Below, piece after piece: positions 6,867-13,134 of a DNA stretch of 13,134 nucleotides (the first letter of the stretch is position 1; each line of letters opens with the position of its first letter). The notes under the pieces are model-generated. The model was given only the letters and a program-made list of their open reading frames with translations, did not search any database and was not told the DNA's origin. Origin of the DNA: Chloroflexota bacterium (GTDB lineage Bacteria > Chloroflexota > Dehalococcoidia > Tepidiformales > Tepidiformaceae); assembly GCA_963169135.1 (NCBI GenBank), contig CAUJEQ010000044.1:1-13134 (forward strand), in the 5' to 3' direction. A program made the translations under genes and the position numbers.

Positions 6867-9320
6867 CTACGCGTTCCTGACAGCCTCTTCGAGCCTCGCG
6901 GTCGCCTCGCCGTAGTCCGTGCCCTGAGTGAAACGGATCGGCTCGCCGATACTCACCCGGACGCGAGCCCGAGGATGCGGCAGCCACTTCCCCTCATAGA
7001 ACCCGGGCCGCAACACGTCGATCCGCATGGGGAGCACCGGTACGCCGGTCTCGACCGCCAGGAGCCCCGTGCCGCTCTTGAACCGCTGCATCGGCCCGAC
7101 CACCGTCAACCGGCCCTCCGGGAAGATCAGTACGTTCCAGCCTTCGTCGAGCATCTTCGCCACGTACTCGAGGCTCTCGCGGACACCGGAGCCTTCCTTC
7201 GCGAAGGGGAACGCGTTGCCGAGCAGACTGGCCGTGAACCCGCGCCAGCGATTGCCGAAGATGTCGCTGGCCGCTGCCGCAATTGCCACCCGCTGGCGGA
7301 ACCCGTGGGGCATGCTCCGTAGCAAGAGCGACACATCGAAGTGCATGTTGTGGTTGCTGATGAGCAGACAAGGCTCCTGCACAGTCCGGAAACGCTCGCG
7401 GCCTCGAACCTCGACGCTGTAGCCGATCCGCAGCAGCGGGAACAGGACCAGCGACGTGATGACACGCCGCAACCACCGCACGGGCCGTCTTCGCGGCCAG
7501 GTCGGGAAGCGATGCGTGCGGACTTTGCGTTCACCTCTTGCTGCCATAACACGGAGTTGGGCGATCGTCGTCTGAGGCCCAACCTCCGTATCATCTATGT
7601 AGACGCCCATATCGTCTTCAAGGCCGGACAAGAGCTCGACACGTCCAAGCGAGTCGAGCCCCAGGTCGGAGCCCAGGTTCGCATCCTCGGTCAGCGGCGT
7701 GTCGGTCTTCCGGACCGCTGCGATGATGCGCAGCAGCGGGTCGTCCAGCTCCTGCTGGGGAACGCCGGCTGGCACCCGGTGGTGCTCCTTCACATGAGCT
7801 TCCACTAGCGGACGGCGCACCTTCAGTGTGTGCGTCCGCGGGAAGTCCTCTTCCGGCCATACCGTCCAGCCAAGTACCTGCTGGCGGGCGTCGAGCTGCT
7901 CGTTCGCGGTTCGCACTGCGGCCAACGCGGTGTCCGGCTCGGACTCAACGATCACCGCGTGCAAGCGCACGTCAGGCCCATCGGCCATCCCCAGCACGAC
8001 CGCGTCGGTCACCCCGGGCTGGTGCCGAAGGACCGTCTCAATGTCTTCCGGGTACACATTCTGTCCATCGGAGAGGACGATCAGGTCCTTCTTGCGTCCC
8101 TTCAAATACAGGTAGCCGTCCTCGATGTACCCCAGGTCGCCGGTGCGGTACCAGTCGCCATCGAACGATGCCGCCGTCGCCGCCGGATTGTTCCAGTAGC
8201 CCTCGAAGACGTTCGGCCCACGCGTCAGGACTTCGCCGTCCTCCGCGATCCGCACCTGTTGGCCTGGGAGCGGTCTGCCGACACTGCGAATGCGGCGGTC
8301 GTGCCGCGGGTTGATGGTCACCACCGGCGAACACTCAGTTGTGCCGTAGCCTTCGACTACCGCGATCCCCATCGCCTCCCACTTGAGCTGCACGTCCGCA
8401 TCGATCGCCGCGCCCCCGCTCGCGATGAAGTCGAGTTTCCCGCCAAAGCGCGAAAGCACCGACCGGAAGATCTTCCGCCGCATTGTGGGCGGCAGCGGCG
8501 CCGCGATCTTGCGCAGCCGGTTCAGCAACCCCAGCTTCCCGCGCGCCGTGGCCTCGCGCTCTATCCCGTTCATGAGCAGCGTCAACACCTGGGGCACGCC
8601 CATGATGAATGTCGGCTTCCACTCCTGCATCGTGCGCGAAAGCGCTGCCGGCTGGCGGCTCGCCGGGTAGCACACCGAGGCCCCAACGTGGATCGGCGCG
8701 AAACAGCCGCCCACCTGCTCGAACATGTGGCTCAGCGGCAAGAGCGAGAGCATCCGCGTGTCACGGGTGATTGGGATCACCGCAGTCCCGGCCTCTACGT
8801 TCGAAACGATGTTTTGGTGGGTCAGCACCACGCCCTTCGGATCACCCGTCGTCCCCGAAGTGAAAATGATCTCCGCAACGTCGGAGCCGTTCACCAGGGG
8901 TCCTTCGTGGCGGCCGTTCGGGTGCAGCTTCACCGAGTCAAAGCTGTACGCCGGGACCTCCATGTCTCGAAGGATGTCGGCCTGGCTCGGCCCGGCAAAC
9001 GCCAGCACCGGCTCGGTCTGCGCCACCACCCGCTCGACGAAGTCACGCGACGACCGGACATCGAGCGGAACCGCTATGCCACCGGCGATGAACGTCCCGA
9101 ACATCGCTGCGACCCAGTCCGGCTGGTTCGGCGCCCAGAACATCACCCGGTCGCCCTTCTTCACACCGTGTCCCGCCAGGAACCGCGCGTAGGCGTGGGA
9201 CTGCTTTTCGAGCCCGGCATATGTGTACTTCGTCGTGCGGACGCCGACTCTCATCGTCACGGCCAGGCGGTCCCGGTTATCGCGCGCCGAGCGCTCGAGG
9301 AGTTCGACAAGCGTGTTCAT
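6867..9320 (-). CDS. Fused acyl-activating enzyme / acyl carrier protein / PlsC-type acyltransferase, 817 aa
   Basis: Three domains lie in one frame. Residues 1 to about 515 are an AMP-forming acyl-CoA/acyl-ACP synthetase: FTSGTTGDPKGVV (153-165), EGYGTTE (323-329), YRTGDLG (391-397), with K500 in PRTHTLK as the catalytic lysine. Residues about 525-597 are an acyl carrier protein with GLDSLGR, S557 being the phosphopantetheine site. Residues about 620-800 are a PlsC/LPLAT acyltransferase with NHNMHFD (H657, D662), FPEGRLT (733-739) and GVPVLP. The likely job is to activate a free fatty acid, load it on the internal carrier and transfer it to a lysophospholipid or other acceptor at the membrane. 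E. coli Aas joins similar end domains in the opposite order with no carrier between. The ATG at 9320 overlaps the TGA of the upstream hydrolase gene (ATGA), so the two are coupled. Substrate is unknown. Confidence 0.92.
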   Translation of the reverse strand: MNTLVELLERSARDNRDRLAVTMRVGVRTTKYTYAGLEKQSHAYARFLAGHGVKKGDRVMFWAPNQPDWVAAMFGTFIAGGIAVPLDVRSSRDFVERVVAQTEPVLAFAGPSQADILRDMEVPAYSFDSVKLHPNGRHEGPLVNGSDVAEIIFTSGTTGDPKGVVLTHQNIVSNVEAGTAVIPITRDTRMLSLLPLSHMFEQVGGCFAPIHVGASVCYPASRQPAALSRTMQEWKPTFIMGVPQVLTLLMNGIEREATARGKLGLLNRLRKIAAPLPPTMRRKIFRSVLSRFGGKLDFIASGGAAIDADVQLKWEAMGIAVVEGYGTTECSPVVTINPRHDRRIRSVGRPLPGQQVRIAEDGEVLTRGPNVFEGYWNNPAATAASFDGDWYRTGDLGYIEDGYLYLKGRKKDLIVLSDGQNVYPEDIETVLRHQPGVTDAVVLGMADGPDVRLHAVIVESEPDTALAAVRTANEQLDARQQVLGWTVWPEEDFPRTHTLKVRRPLVEAHVKEHHRVPAGVPQQELDDPLLRIIAAVRKTDTPLTEDANLGSDLGLDSLGRVELLSGLEDDMGVYIDDTEVGPQTTIAQLRVMAARGERKVRTHRFPTWPRRRPVRWLRRVITSLVLFPLLRIGYSVEVRGRERFRTVQEPCLLISNHNMHFDVSLLLRSMPHGFRQRVAIAAAASDIFGNRWRGFTASLLGNAFPFAKEGSGVRESLEYVAKMLDEGWNVLIFPEGRLTVVGPMQRFKSGTGLLAVETGVPVLPMRIDVLRPGFYEGKWLPHPRARVRVSIGEPIRFTQGTDYGEATARLEEAVRNA

Positions 9321-10090
9321 TTGGGTGGCAGCGTGCAGGCGAACTCGCGCACTTTCCTGTCCGCCCCTTCGAGGATGGGCCGGAAGTGGCTGAAGCACAG
9401 CGTTTCGAAATCCAGGCTGGCAAGCTTCTGTACGGAAGCCGCGGCCTCCGGCATGTCCTGCGAGAACATCCGGCTCGGCAGCATCAGCCTGCCGAATTTG
9501 TACTGCATCGCATCGCCGACCAGGAGGACCCCCCGGTTCGGAAAGTGCAGCGAGATGCTGCCTGCCGTATGGCCGGGGGCGTGCACAATGCGCATGCCGC
9601 CAAGCGCCGGCAACTCGTCGCCATCATTGAGCACAACATCGACCCGCGCCGCGCCGGGGTCGTTTCGCAACAGGTACGGCTCGCAGATCCGCGCAAGCCA
9701 CGGGTGTTGGAACGGGTTCGGCAGGGGACGGTGGCTCTCAACGTGGTGCGCCTCGGCCAGGTGTACGCCCGTCTTGCCCGGCACCCACTCCTGCAGTTCG
9801 GAAAGTCCACCCACATGGTCGATGTGATAGTGGGTGATGATGATGTGCTTGATGTCCTCAGGCGAACGCCCGAGTTCCTCCACGGCGCGCAGGATGCGCT
9901 CGCCGGAGCCGGGCGAACCGGTGTCGATCAGTGTTATGTCGTCTTCCACGATGAGGTAGGCCTTGGAGCCCTTGGTCCGGACCTGGTAGAGCCCGGGCAG
10001 CACCTCAACGTAGTTGCGGAACGGAGCCGGCTTCATCTCCTCCCAGCGATCTTGCCAGGGAGGGCGGCGTGCGGGAGACGGGGATGTCAT
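9317..10090 (-). CDS. Metallo-beta-lactamase-fold hydrolase, 257 aa
   Basis: Cytosolic two-metal hydrolase of the MBL superfamily. Metal ligands are all visible: THYHIDH (H87, H89, D91, H92), H174 in APGHTAGS, D193 in VGDAMQ and H235 in FSHF, numbered from the ATG at 10090. The fold starts at NYVEVLPGLYQVRTKG. It resembles the broad glyoxalase-II/lactonase/thioesterase group more than true beta-lactamases; the actual substrate cannot be read off. The downstream fusion enzyme starts within its stop codon, so a lipid-linked hydrolysis such as thioester or lactone cleavage is a fair inference. Start choice: ATG at 10090 has no ribosome-binding site but a possible -10 element just upstream. ATG at 10036 has GGGAGGAG almost touching it. 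An ATG at 10153 would add residues of poor quality. Confidence 0.85.
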   Translation of the reverse strand: MTSPSPARRPPWQDRWEEMKPAPFRNYVEVLPGLYQVRTKGSKAYLIVEDDITLIDTGSPGSGERILRAVEELGRSPEDIKHIIITHYHIDHVGGLSELQEWVPGKTGVHLAEAHHVESHRPLPNPFQHPWLARICEPYLLRNDPGAARVDVVLNDGDELPALGGMRIVHAPGHTAGSISLHFPNRGVLLVGDAMQYKFGRLMLPSRMFSQDMPEAAASVQKLASLDFETLCFSHFRPILEGADRKVREFACTLPPK

Positions 10091-10100
10091 GGAAGGAAGG

Positions 10101-10106
10101 ATAACA
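10101..10106 (-). promoter_or_regulatory. Possible -10 element before the hydrolase operon
   Basis: TGTTAT on the minus strand lies 10 bases before the ATG at 10090. It matches 4 of 6 consensus positions. There is no ribosome-binding site in between, which would suit a leaderless or nearly leaderless message. Tentative. Confidence 0.22.
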
Positions 10107-10127
10107 GTCCCGGGGTGGAAAAGGGGT

Positions 10128-10202
10128 GGGGTGGCAAGCTTCGAGGAGGGCAATGGAAGCAGAGCAGTAGGAGAAGGGACAAGACTGGAAGCTTGCCACC
10201 CC
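10128..10202. repeat. Perfect 15-bp inverted repeat in the divergent lipid-gene intergenic region
   Basis: GGGGTGGCAAGCTTC (10128-10142) is the exact reverse complement of GAAGCTTGCCACCCC (10188-10202). The arms are separated by 45 bases, so their centres are 60 bp apart, about six helical turns. Each arm contains the palindrome AAGCTT. The 304 bases between the hydrolase operon (leftward) and the dehydrogenase gene (rightward) hold this repeat, a purine-rich tract and candidate promoters, and no gene I can support. It could be a paired operator or a 75-bp non-coding element with inverted ends; no target-site duplication is visible. Confidence 0.7.
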
Positions 10203-10303
10203 GTTGGGACATGTGAAGACTATCACAAGCCTTCCGCCGCCGGTACCTGCGGGCAATCGAAGTTTCTTATGGAATCATGTACCAGAACCCGAATCGCGTT
10301 CGC

Positions 10304-10332
10304 TTGCGGAGGTCGGCGGGCTCCGTCACAAT
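10304..10332 (+). promoter_or_regulatory. Candidate promoter for the acyl-CoA dehydrogenase gene
   Basis: TTGCGG (10304-10309) and CACAAT (10327-10332) are 17 bases apart and lie about 60 bases before the ATG. Each half is a 4-of-6 match. Found by eye. Confidence 0.35.
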
Positions 10333-10394
10333 CGATGCGCATACCTTCGCCGAGCCCGTCCGGGCAGGGCGACTCTCGAAAGCAGGAACTCCCC

Positions 10395-11558
10395 ATGGCA
10401 ATTGACCTCGGAGACAGCGAACGCGAAGCCGCATGGCGCCAGGTCGTTCGCGACTTCATCAAGAACGAGGCCCCCGCCGCCCTCCGCGGCGACACCGATC
10501 AGGGTGAAGGCTCGATGTTCGGCCGCCTCGGCGCCATCAAGGAATGGCGCGAAAAAGTCGCCGCAAAGGGCTGGATCGCCCCTTCGTGGCCCAAGAAGTA
10601 CGGCGGCGCCGACATGTCCGTCGTGGAACAGTTCGTTATGAACGAGGAGTTCGCCGAGTCTGGCGTCCCCGGCAACCTTGGCGGTTTCGGCGTGATGATG
10701 ATCGGCCCCACCATCATCGAGCACGGCACCGAAGAGCAGAAGGAAGAGCACCTCACCAAGATCCTCAAGGGCGAGGTCATCTGGTGCCAGGGCTATAGCG
10801 AACCCGGCGCAGGCTCCGACCTCGCGGCCCTCCAGACCCGTGCCGTCCGCGATGGCGATGACTACGTCATCAACGGTCAGAAGATCTGGACCACGGGGGC
10901 CCAGTTCGCCGACATGATGTACATGCTCGTCCGCACCGACCCCGATGCTCCGAAGCACCGCGGTATCACGTACCTCCTCGTCAACATGAAGGCCCCTGGC
11001 GTCACCGTCCGCCCGCTCACCACACTGGCCGGCACCCAGACGTTCAACGAAGTCTTCTTCGAAGACGTCCGCGTCCCGGTGAAGAACCGCATCGGCGAAG
11101 AGAACCGCGGCTGGTACGTCGGTACCACCACCCTCGACTTCGAGCGCAGCTCTATCGGTAGCGCCATCGGCGTCCGCAAGCAGCTGGAGGGTCTCATCCG
11201 CCAGGCCAAGGCCGGCGGCGGCGAAGCTTCCTTCGCCCGCAACCCGAAGGTCAAGTCGGAGTTCGTTGACCGCTGGATCGAGTGCGAAGTCGCCAAGATG
11301 CTCAGCTACCGCGTAGTGAGCATGCAGGCGAACAACAAGATCCCGAACCACGAAGCCAGCATGTGCAAGATGTTCAGCAGTGAGCTGGGCCAGCGCATCG
11401 CGAACCTCTCGATGCACATGTTCGGCATGCACGGCAACGTAAAGAACCGCGCCTCCATGGGCTACATGCAGGCCGTCAGCTCGACCATCGCCGGCGGCAC
11501 CACCGAGGTCCAGAAGGGCATCATCGCCACCCGTGGCCTCGGCTTGCCGCGCGGCTAA
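10395..11558 (+). CDS. Acyl-CoA dehydrogenase, 387 aa
   Basis: FAD enzyme that oxidises an acyl-CoA to the 2-enoyl-CoA and passes electrons to ETF. The first family signature is WCQGYSEPGAGSDLA (130-144), followed by the flavin-contacting KIWTTGAQFADMM (163-175) and the C-terminal signature IAGGTTEVQKGIIATRGLGLPR. In medium-chain enzymes the base is a Glu in the late EGT motif. Here that spot is Gly-Gly, and a Glu sits instead at 250 in LDFERSSIG, where isovaleryl- and long-chain-type enzymes keep theirs. So I expect an active enzyme with the base in the middle helix; chain length or branching preference is unclear. Start: ATG at 10395 with AGGA 7 bases upstream. The frame runs open upstream, but without family similarity. 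The gene stands alone, divergent from the lipid operon, and ends in its own terminator. Confidence 0.94.
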   Translation: MAIDLGDSEREAAWRQVVRDFIKNEAPAALRGDTDQGEGSMFGRLGAIKEWREKVAAKGWIAPSWPKKYGGADMSVVEQFVMNEEFAESGVPGNLGGFGVMMIGPTIIEHGTEEQKEEHLTKILKGEVIWCQGYSEPGAGSDLAALQTRAVRDGDDYVINGQKIWTTGAQFADMMYMLVRTDPDAPKHRGITYLLVNMKAPGVTVRPLTTLAGTQTFNEVFFEDVRVPVKNRIGEENRGWYVGTTTLDFERSSIGSAIGVRKQLEGLIRQAKAGGGEASFARNPKVKSEFVDRWIECEVAKMLSYRVVSMQANNKIPNHEASMCKMFSSELGQRIANLSMHMFGMHGNVKNRASMGYMQAVSSTIAGGTTEVQKGIIATRGLGLPRG

Positions 11559-11579
11559 TCCGCCAGCACGTTCATTTCC

Positions 11580-11620
11580 CGAAGCCCGCATCCATTCGGA
11601 TGCGGGCTTCGTGCTTGTCT
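11580..11620 (+). terminator. Rho-independent terminator after the acyl-CoA dehydrogenase gene
   Basis: A perfect 14-bp stem (11580-11593 with 11598-11611, core GAAGCCCGCATCC) has the 4-base loop ATTC and is followed by TGCTTGTCT. It begins 21 bases after the stop codon. Confidence 0.87.
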
Positions 11621-11644
11621 GGTCGCCCGCAAGCCTGGGCGCGG

Positions 11645-11650
11645 CATAAT
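11645..11650 (+). promoter_or_regulatory. Possible -10 element just before the glycosyltransferase gene
   Basis: CATAAT (5 of 6 to TATAAT) lies 8 bases before the ATG at 11659, with no ribosome-binding site in between and no good -35 at normal spacing. This geometry would place the transcript start at the start codon. Confidence 0.38.
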
Positions 11651-11658
11651 GGCCAGCC

Positions 11659-12870
11659 ATGACGCTCGTGCTCCGGGTCGTGCGGCTGGGGCTGCTCGCA
11701 GCCCAGGCGGTCATCGTCTCCATTTCCCTCTACCAGTCCGTCGTCACGGGCCTTGGCTACGCACTTCGCAACCGGCGCCCCACGGGGCCCGCACCTCCCT
11801 CCCTTCCGCGGTTTGGCTTGATCGTCTGCGCGCGCGACGAAGAGCAGGTGATCGAGCGGATCGTCACCGACCTGCACGCGCAGGAATACCCCCGCGAACT
11901 CTTTGACGTCATCGTGGTCGCCCACAATTGCTCCGACGGCACCGCCAGCGCTGCGGCCCGCGCGGGAGCCTTCGTGGTCGTCCACAACACGGAACTGCCT
12001 GGCAAGGCTCGCGCAGTCGAAGCCGGTATCACTGCGTTCGGCGGCAACGAAGACTTCCTCGGAGTCTTCGACGCGGACGCACGCGTCGAGCCGGGGCTGC
12101 TCGCGGCAGTCGCGGCGCACGCCGGAGAAGATGATTGCCTGCAGGCTGAGGCGGTGCCCATCGAGGATCCGGAGTGGCTCGCTGCCGGCTACGGCTTCGG
12201 GCGAAAGGCGAGGAACCTCTTCTGGTGGCGACCGCGCGAGGCGCTTGGCCTCGGCACCACCATCAGCGGCTGCGGCTGGTTCATCCGCCCTGAGCTACTC
12301 CATCGCTACATCGGAGGTTCTCACACCCTCACGGAGGACCTCGAACTCACTGCCCGCCTGTACGCCGACGGCCATCGGGTGGCCTTCCTCTCGGCGGCAC
12401 GGGTCGCCGTCGGCGAACCGCGCGAACTCAGCTCATCGATGCGGCAGCGGCTGCGCTGGGTCCGCGGCCACCTCGGGGTCCTCCGCTGGCACTGGCCCCG
12501 GCTGGCCGGACGAGCCCTCCGGGGCGATCTCCGCGCGCTCGACATGGCGCTATATATCCTGGTGCCCACCCGGATGCTGACGCGCGTCGGCACCTCCGGA
12601 GCGTTGCTCCTCACGCTCCTTCGAGCGCCCTTCGCCCTGCCGCTTGCCTTCAGCGGGGTTGCCGTCGCGACCGAGTGGGGGGTCCCCGCCTTCATCGGCT
12701 GGCGCGAACGGTTGGTCGCCCTCAACGCAAATAGCGTGAGCCTCGCCGCGCGCCACAGTGTCCTGAGCCTCCTGTGGTTCCCGATCGGTTTCTGGGCGCT
12801 GGTCACCGCCCGGGTCCGGACATGGGAAGCGACCCCGCGCACTCGCCAGGAGGGCGCCAATGTCCCGTAG
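11659..12870 (+). CDS. Membrane-bound family-2 glycosyltransferase, 403 aa
   Basis: Processive-type GT2 enzyme. A short N-terminal helix (about 8-33) precedes the GT-A domain: FGLIVCARDEEQVI (52-65), FDADARVEP with D138-A-D140 for the metal-bound nucleotide sugar, T225-E226-D227 as the catalytic TED, and Q263-RLRW267 (QxxRW) in the acceptor channel. Further helices at about 296-335 and 365-387 anchor it. The closest in style are the poly-GlcNAc/hyaluronan-like synthases and other GT2 exopolysaccharide enzymes, but those usually have more helices, so it may transfer a single sugar to a lipid or protein acceptor instead. Sugar and acceptor are unknown. The ATG at 11659 is preferred over one at 11649, which is in another frame. 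The gene overlaps the next by 11 bases, which implies coupled synthesis. Confidence 0.9.
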   Translation: MTLVLRVVRLGLLAAQAVIVSISLYQSVVTGLGYALRNRRPTGPAPPSLPRFGLIVCARDEEQVIERIVTDLHAQEYPRELFDVIVVAHNCSDGTASAAARAGAFVVVHNTELPGKARAVEAGITAFGGNEDFLGVFDADARVEPGLLAAVAAHAGEDDCLQAEAVPIEDPEWLAAGYGFGRKARNLFWWRPREALGLGTTISGCGWFIRPELLHRYIGGSHTLTEDLELTARLYADGHRVAFLSAARVAVGEPRELSSSMRQRLRWVRGHLGVLRWHWPRLAGRALRGDLRALDMALYILVPTRMLTRVGTSGALLLTLLRAPFALPLAFSGVAVATEWGVPAFIGWRERLVALNANSVSLAARHSVLSLLWFPIGFWALVTARVRTWEATPRTRQEGANVP

Positions 12871-13134
12871 GGCACCAGGGTCGGCCGGGCCTCAGATCAC
12901 CTCGCCTGCCGTCATTTTTGCTGCGTCCATCCTGGTGCTCTGTGCCACCTGGTTCTTCGGGATCGCTACCCGCGTCTCCATCAACAACGACATCGACATC
13001 GTCGCCCGGGCCGGCATCTTCCGTGTTCTCACCGCGGGCATCAGCGACCTCGTTGATACCTTCCTGCTCATAGCTCTCGCAACGGCGGCCTACCTGGTCA
13101 GCCTCTGGGCGCTCAGGCGCGGGTTCCGCCACGG
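12860..13134 (+). CDS. Unidentified membrane protein, N-terminal part (runs off the window)
   Basis: I do not recognise this family. The ATG at 12860 lies inside the last codons of the glycosyltransferase gene, behind a strong AGGAGG (12848-12853) at good spacing, so the start is well supported. The first 91 residues are visible: a short basic, polar head (MSRRAPGSAG), a hydrophobic helix at about 16-36 (VIFAASILVLCATWFFGIAT), a loop with the acidic stretch NNDIDIVARAG, then a second helix at about 66-84 (TFLLIALATAAYLVSLWAL) followed by Arg residues. The tight overlap suggests it works with the glycosyltransferase, for example as a membrane partner or another polysaccharide enzyme. The C-terminus is beyond the window. 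Confidence 0.7.
   Translation, partial: MSRRAPGSAGPQITSPAVIFAASILVLCATWFFGIATRVSINNDIDIVARAGIFRVLTAGISDLVDTFLLIALATAAYLVSLWALRRGFRH

Noticed and set aside
7830..9827. Long plus-strand open frame (665 codons) opposite the fusion enzyme and hydrolase
   Set aside because: It is fully antisense to two genes with intact catalytic motifs. Its Arg/His/Pro-rich translation resembles no protein and reflects high-GC codon bias.
10014..10394. Upstream extension of the acyl-CoA dehydrogenase frame
   Set aside because: The ATG at 10395 has a ribosome-binding site and starts the family-like sequence; the extension covers the inverted repeat and candidate promoter.
10326..11723. Minus-strand open frame of 465 codons opposite the acyl-CoA dehydrogenase gene
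   Set aside because: Mirror of a clearly identified gene, with the Ala/Asp/His-rich composition typical of antisense frames in GC-rich DNA, and it crosses the terminator.

Overview
This 13.1 kb window is GC-rich bacterial chromosome. Ordinary core genes (tuf, rpmG, secE, nusG, rplK, rplA) sit next to accessory lipid, transport and cell-surface genes. Three things point towards the Chloroflexota, perhaps a Dehalococcoidia/Tepidiformia-like lineage: the Tat-exported binding-protein signal in front of dppBC, the long N-terminal extensions of SecE and NusG, and the set of lipid enzymes. That placement is an impression from protein style, not the result of a search.

Layout. Bases 1-2080 (+) hold the end of an EF-Tu gene with an in-frame TAG, then rpmG, secE and nusG, tightly packed and closed by a clear hairpin terminator. 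Bases 2081-4642 run on the opposite strand: a gene-free convergent stretch, the peptide-type ABC permeases DppC and DppB, and a short relic of the matching binding-protein gene (Tat signal, stop, then about 22 codons that may be its C-terminus). No ATPase genes are present. Bases 4643-6140 (+) hold a leader with a candidate promoter and hairpin, then rplK and rplA and a strong hairpin. The usual nusG-rplK junction is therefore split by the antisense transporter cassette, and rplJ/rplL do not follow rplA.

Bases 6263-6853 (+) encode a secreted, C-terminally membrane-anchored protein with a fibronectin-III-like domain. Bases 6867-10090 (-) carry a two-gene lipid operon: a metallo-beta-lactamase-fold hydrolase and, overlapping it by ATGA, an 817-residue fusion of AMP-binding acyl-activating enzyme, acyl carrier protein and PlsC-type acyltransferase. 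A 304-bp divergent intergenic region with a perfect 15-bp inverted repeat separates this operon from an acyl-CoA dehydrogenase (+), which ends in a textbook hairpin. The window closes with a membrane GT2 glycosyltransferase whose 3' end overlaps the start of an unidentified membrane protein running off the edge.

How the parts work together. The first block and rplK-rplA serve translation, transcription elongation and Sec export. The fusion enzyme could activate a free fatty acid, hold it on its own carrier domain and pass it to a lysolipid. The neighbouring dehydrogenase would take acyl-CoAs towards beta-oxidation. I saw no CRISPR array, transposase, integrase, tRNA or rRNA. The observations most worth checking are the amber codon inside tuf, the remnant binding-protein gene and the fused acyl-transfer enzyme.
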